DNA of 64,000 nucleotides, from contig MKUQ01000011.1 of the NCBI GenBank assembly GCA_001898645.1, forward strand, positions 117,863 through 181,862. The letters run 5' to 3'. Positions 61,660 to 64,000 of the stretch are shown one piece after another. How positions within the stretch are numbered: position 1 is the stretch's first letter; every line of letters begins with the position of its first letter. The position numbers were made by a program, and so were the translations under genes. The notes under the pieces are model-generated. The model was not told the DNA's origin and did no database searches. It saw nothing but the letters and a program-made list of their open reading frames with translations. The stretch comes from Burkholderiales bacterium 70-64 (GTDB lineage: Bacteria; Pseudomonadota; Gammaproteobacteria; Burkholderiales; Burkholderiaceae_E).

Positions 61660-62310
61660 ATGAAGCTGATCGACACACTCCAGGACGAACACGCGCTGAT
61701 TGATCAGGTGCTGGGATCCTTTCGCACGTACGTCGGCAGGCTCGTCGACGGGACTGCGGGCCCGGACGACGGCAGACGGTTCGCGGCGTTCCTCACCGAG
61801 TTCGCCGGCCATTTCCATCACGATCGCGAGGAGCGAGTGCTCTTCGATGCGCTCGTGACGGATACGGAGCTGCCGCGCGACCGCGGACCCGTGCACGCCA
61901 TCACGCGCGAGCACGCCGAGATGGAGGAGTGGCTGTGCGAGATGACGCCGTTTCTCGAGCAGGGGCCGCAGTCCGAGGACGATCGTGTCCGGCTCCGGGC
62001 CCTGGCAACCCGCTACTCGCACGCGCTCTGGCGTCATATCGACGCGGAAAACTCCGTCCTGTACCCGGAGGGCGTGGAGCGGCTTCGCCGGTGCGGGATT
62101 CGCGAGCTGCCGGATCGGCCGATGAGCGAGGCAGAGGCGGCCGCGCGCGAGCACGCCGCGGCCCTGCTGGTCCGTTACCCGCCGCTCGAGGACGATACGC
62201 TCACGCGCGGCGACGGTTGTTTCATGTGCCGAGCTTACGGTGAGACCTGCGACGGACTCGAGGCCGAATGGTGGACCGATCTCGAGTGGGATGAGTTTTA
62301 CCTCAGGTGA
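61660..62310 (+). CDS. Hemerythrin-like (HHE) domain protein
   Basis: The 216-residue protein from the ATG at 61660 has an HHE-type four-helix pattern: H11 in DEHALIDQVLG, H51/H53/H54 with E57/E58 in HFHHDREERVLF, H79 and H85 in VHAITREHAEMEEW, and H126 with E130 in WRHIDAENSVLYP. A C-terminal section with CxxC (FMCRAY context) and many acidic and tryptophan residues follows. Proteins of this kind bind a di-iron centre and act in oxygen or nitric oxide response or iron handling. It stands alone at the end of the aromatic locus. A sequence relation to the hemerythrin domain at 29330 is not obvious. Confidence 0.82.
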   Translation: MKLIDTLQDEHALIDQVLGSFRTYVGRLVDGTAGPDDGRRFAAFLTEFAGHFHHDREERVLFDALVTDTELPRDRGPVHAITREHAEMEEWLCEMTPFLEQGPQSEDDRVRLRALATRYSHALWRHIDAENSVLYPEGVERLRRCGIRELPDRPMSEAEAAAREHAAALLVRYPPLEDDTLTRGDGCFMCRAYGETCDGLEAEWWTDLEWDEFYLR

Positions 62311-62428
62311 CGCACGCGCATGGACGTGGCCGGCGAGGCGGCCAATGCCGGGTCTTCGGCTATTCCCGGCACCTCGTTTGACGGCTCGGCAGGCCCCTGC
62401 ACGGGCCGGCTTCAACTCCGACAGACTC

Positions 62429-62809
62429 CTAGAGCTGAGTCTTCGTATTCTCCACGCGTACCACGAGCGCGCCGCGCGCCCCCGGGAACTTCGTGCGCAC
62501 CGCGTCGACATACTTTCCGGCGGTGACGACTTCGCCGCTTCCGCTGACCTCACAACCCTGCCCGGGACTTCTGCTGCCCTGCACCTTCTTCGACGCGGCG
62601 AGCAACTGGACACGGCCGCTCTTGCGCAGGTTTTCCTCGGTTTGCTGGAAGCGACCGACCGGGAACACGATCACTCCGTCCTCGACGTCGAGGAACATGA
62701 AGCTTCTCCAGTGGCCGGCGAGATGCGGACCGTCGTCGCCCTGGGTGATGATCGCGACCCACTCGGTCGCATCGAATACTTCGCGGCAAACGCCCTCGAT
62801 TCTCGCCAT
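62429..62809 (-). CDS. Pyridoxamine 5'-phosphate oxidase-like split-barrel protein
   Basis: The 126-residue product shows the flavin-binding split-barrel pattern: WVAIITQGDDGPHLAGHW, FMFLDVEDGVIVFPVGRF, TEENLRKSGRVQLLAAS and a closing [16 protein letters not shown]. Members bind FMN, F420 or heme; the specific cofactor and reaction are not clear. It is next to the attachment-site remnant on the host side. Confidence 0.75.
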   Translation of the reverse strand: MARIEGVCREVFDATEWVAIITQGDDGPHLAGHWRSFMFLDVEDGVIVFPVGRFQQTEENLRKSGRVQLLAASKKVQGSRSPGQGCEVSGSGEVVTAGKYVDAVRTKFPGARGALVVRVENTKTQL

Positions 62810-62836
62810 TGGGAAACCTCTTCCGAAACTGACGGG

Positions 62837-63364
62837 TTATCGCCGATCTCCACGACGAGTAACTTGATACGTATCAACCGGCAAGACTCCGGGCAACGGC
62901 GACCTCATGAAGATCGAAGGCGTAGACGCGAAGGCGATGGGCGACGTGCTGCTCCTGCAGGGTCGCGCGCCAGCTGCTGCGAGCCGGATGAACCGGTGGA
63001 TACGCTTGGTGGGCGGCACAGGGTTCGAACCTGTGACCCCTGCCGTGTGAAGGCAGTGCTCGGCTGCCACGACCTGGTCGGGGGCCACCAGTCCGGTCAG
63101 CGCCGTGATCAAGGCCATGACGGCCGCCACGCTGGCGGCCTTCATCTGCCGGTGCTTCTGCTGCACGAAGTCCCATAGCAGGGATCGCGCTTTCTCTTCG
63201 CCTTCCACCAACTCGGCCAGTTTGGCGAACTGGTGTTCGGGCATCGGTGTCGAGCCCGATTTCCAATTCGTGATTCGCTGCGGCGTTACGCCCATCTGTT
63301 CTGCAAGTTCGCGCTGAGTACGCGTCTGCGACCACTTGTCAATTAGGGTTTGTACCAAAGTCAT
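62837..63364 (-). CDS. HTH protein of the inovirus-like element (DUF3693-like), reading through the att site
   Basis: The N-terminal 60 residues are a Cro/C1-type helix-turn-helix: TQRELAEQMGVTPQRITNWK followed by GSTPMPEHQFAKLAELV. A short hydrophobic segment (ASVAAVMALITALTGLVAP) follows. This layout is seen in DUF3693-type proteins of filamentous phages. The next segment, EHCLHTAGVTGSNPVPPTKR, is the translated tRNA remnant, and the last 55 or so residues come from host DNA. The original C-terminus was probably altered by integration. It is divergent from the replication initiator and is the likely repressor of that promoter. Confidence 0.7.
   Translation of the reverse strand: MTLVQTLIDKWSQTRTQRELAEQMGVTPQRITNWKSGSTPMPEHQFAKLAELVEGEEKARSLLWDFVQQKHRQMKAASVAAVMALITALTGLVAPDQVVAAEHCLHTAGVTGSNPVPPTKRIHRFIRLAAAGARPCRSSTSPIAFASTPSIFMRSPLPGVLPVDTYQVTRRGDRR
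63007..63061 (-). tRNA. tRNA-Val(CAC) 3' remnant (55 nt), putative attL
   Basis: Read on the minus strand, this gives the anticodon arm CTGCC-TTCACAC-GGCAG (anticodon CAC), the T arm CACAGGTTCGAACCCTGTG, the 3' half of the acceptor stem, and CCA. The D arm and 5' acceptor strand are missing upstream, where phage-like coding follows instead. A 3'-only tRNA copy is the normal scar left at one end of an element that integrates into a tRNA gene. A complete tRNA-Val should lie at the other end, to the right of the window. Confidence 0.8.
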
Positions 63365-63365
63365 A

Positions 63366-63425
63366 TGTAACCTCTTTCGGTTTACTTGTAACCAGAGATT
63401 GGTTATATAACCGGGAGTTGGTTAT
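63366..63425. promoter_or_regulatory. Operator cluster between the HTH gene and the replication initiator
   Basis: Within 60 bp there are five GTAACC/GGTTAT-type half-sites: GTAACC at 63366 and 63388, the perfect palindrome GGTTATATAACC (63401-63412), and GGTTAT at 63420. TTGGTTAT is repeated 19 bp apart (63399, 63418). The cluster lies just upstream of the HTH gene and suits binding of that repressor. Confidence 0.5.
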
Positions 63426-63448
63426 CGCAGTCTACTGGAGCCGAGGGC

Positions 63449-63574
63449 ATGGTGCATCTGGATTCGATGGCGGGAGGCGACGCGGCGCACGGGTGCCCCC
63501 CGCGCCAGCGGGGGGCCACCGGGCGACGCGGCGGGCTCCCCCCGTCCGGTAACACGGGGGGAAAGTCCCGATGA
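63449..63574 (+). CDS. Possible 41-residue leader ORF upstream of the replication initiator
   Basis: An ATG at 63449 opens a 41-codon frame (MVHLDSMAGGDAAHG onward, rich in glycine, proline and arginine) whose TGA overlaps the initiator ATG as ATGA. The frame crosses two strong GC hairpins. It may be a translated leader that couples initiator synthesis, or just sequence that encodes structured RNA. No similarity is recognised. Confidence 0.3.
   Translation: MVHLDSMAGGDAAHGCPPRQRGATGRRGGLPPSGNTGGKSR
63493..63562 (+). promoter_or_regulatory. Two tandem GC hairpins before the replication initiator
   Basis: Hairpin 1 has the stem CCCCCCGC/GCGGGGGG (63496-63503 with 63508-63515, loop GCCA). Hairpin 2 has the perfect 9-bp stem TCCCCCCGT/ACGGGGGGA (63537-63545 with 63554-63562). 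The only purine-rich ribosome site for the initiator, GGGGGGA ending 8 bp before its ATG, is inside hairpin 2. They may control translation or form part of an origin. Confidence 0.5.
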
Positions 63575-64000
63575 GCGGGCAGGGCGGGGCCATCGTGGAT
63601 TGGTGCACCTGCACGTTCGAGTTCGATCCGGAGTCGTTCGGCGGGTTGGTGAACGCTCTGTCCTTCACGGTGGGTCTGCCGCTGCAGGCGGTCGAGTCTG
63701 CGGCCCTTCGTGGGTTCCTCGATGGCCGGCGCATCCATGCGTTCGTGGATGGTGAGTTCGTGCACCTGGCCACGCTCTGCTGGGGCGGCGAGTCGCAGCG
63801 GGGCAGGGCGATGCTCGATGTACCTGGCGCGGCCTGCGGCATGGTCGATTGGCCGGCCATGCGTGATTTCCTCGAGTCGCTCCCGGAGTCGCGCCTGACG
63901 CGCGTCGACGTCGCGGTCGATCTTCACGATGGTCAGTGGACCGTCGACGACGCGATGCAGTGGGTGCGCGCCGGCGACTTCAACTGCTCGGGCCGCAACC
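63571..64000 (+). CDS. Replication initiation factor (RstA/Rep_trans-like), partial
   Basis: A frame open from the ATG at 63571 to the window edge encodes 143 residues: VDWCTCTFEFDP near the start, then MVDWPAMRDFLESLPESRLT, RVDVAVDLHDGQWTVDDAMQ and WVRAGDFNCSGRN. The TRVDVAVDLHDG segment is the landmark of the phage/plasmid replication initiation factor family (CTX-phage RstA type). The protein would nick the element's origin for rolling-circle replication. Divergent placement from an HTH gene, next to a tRNA scar, fits an inovirus-like prophage. The remainder lies outside the window. Confidence 0.75.
   Translation, partial: MSGQGGAIVDWCTCTFEFDPESFGGLVNALSFTVGLPLQAVESAALRGFLDGRRIHAFVDGEFVHLATLCWGGESQRGRAMLDVPGAACGMVDWPAMRDFLESLPESRLTRVDVAVDLHDGQWTVDDAMQWVRAGDFNCSGRN

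Noticed and set aside
1..64000. CRISPR arrays, intact insertion sequences or rRNA genes
   Set aside because: No regularly spaced repeats, transposase-like proteins or rRNA-like sequence were seen; this was a reading by eye and not an exhaustive search.

Overview
The window looks like a betaproteobacterial chromosome, probably Rhodocyclales or a neighbouring order. The evidence is high-GC coding throughout, a Bug/TctC-type solute receptor, and a class I (ATP-dependent, Azoarcus/Bzd-type) benzoyl-CoA reductase next to the Thauera/Azoarcus-type ring-opening enzymes. The organism was assigned from gene content only.

Left part (1-24 kb): an MMPL/RND exporter running off the edge, a YCF48-like protein, and a damaged stretch (about 2.66-4.14 kb). 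There a DUF1302::DUF1329 chimera meets, head to head, an N-terminally truncated glycyl-radical-enzyme activase. Next come etfAB, a glutamate/aspartate-type ABC importer, and a hydantoinase/oxoprolinase locus (hyuAB, NMT1-type ABC importer, MarR, DAO-type flavoenzyme, RidA, D-2-hydroxyacid dehydrogenase-like flavoprotein). An M23 peptidase, a hicAB remnant, a TctC receptor and a DHA2-type MFS transporter follow.

Central part (24-61.5 kb): a large anaerobic aromatic-acid locus. A leftward operon (39.4 to 26.9 kb) encodes dienoyl-CoA hydratase, hydroxyacyl-CoA dehydrogenase, oxo-enoyl-CoA hydrolase, an acyl-CoA ligase, a five-gene Liv-type importer, a CoA-transferase and an acyl-CoA dehydrogenase. 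The importer ATPase carries a complete hemerythrin domain. A rightward operon (40.5 to 47.6 kb) encodes the four reductase subunits in the order O-N-Q-P, a thiolase and an acyl-CoA dehydrogenase. A TetR gene lies between the two operons, and near-identical operators sit 8 bp downstream of each predicted -10 box. A second rightward block (48.5 to 59.5 kb) has a carotenoid-desaturase-like flavoprotein, a second Liv-type importer with its own ligase, and a B12-dependent acyl-CoA mutase (large and small subunits) with its MeaB chaperone; a HAD-crotonase fusion follows. The O-N-Q-P order, two importers, two ligases and a mutase suggest a substituted (for example alkylated) benzoate rather than plain benzoate. 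The substrate is inferred, not shown.

Right edge (61.6-64 kb): a hemerythrin-like protein, a flavin-binding split-barrel protein, and the 55-nt 3' part of a tRNA-Val(CAC). This remnant looks like the left attachment site of an inovirus-like element. A DUF3693-like HTH protein reads through it, and a divergent RstA-like replication initiator runs off the window.
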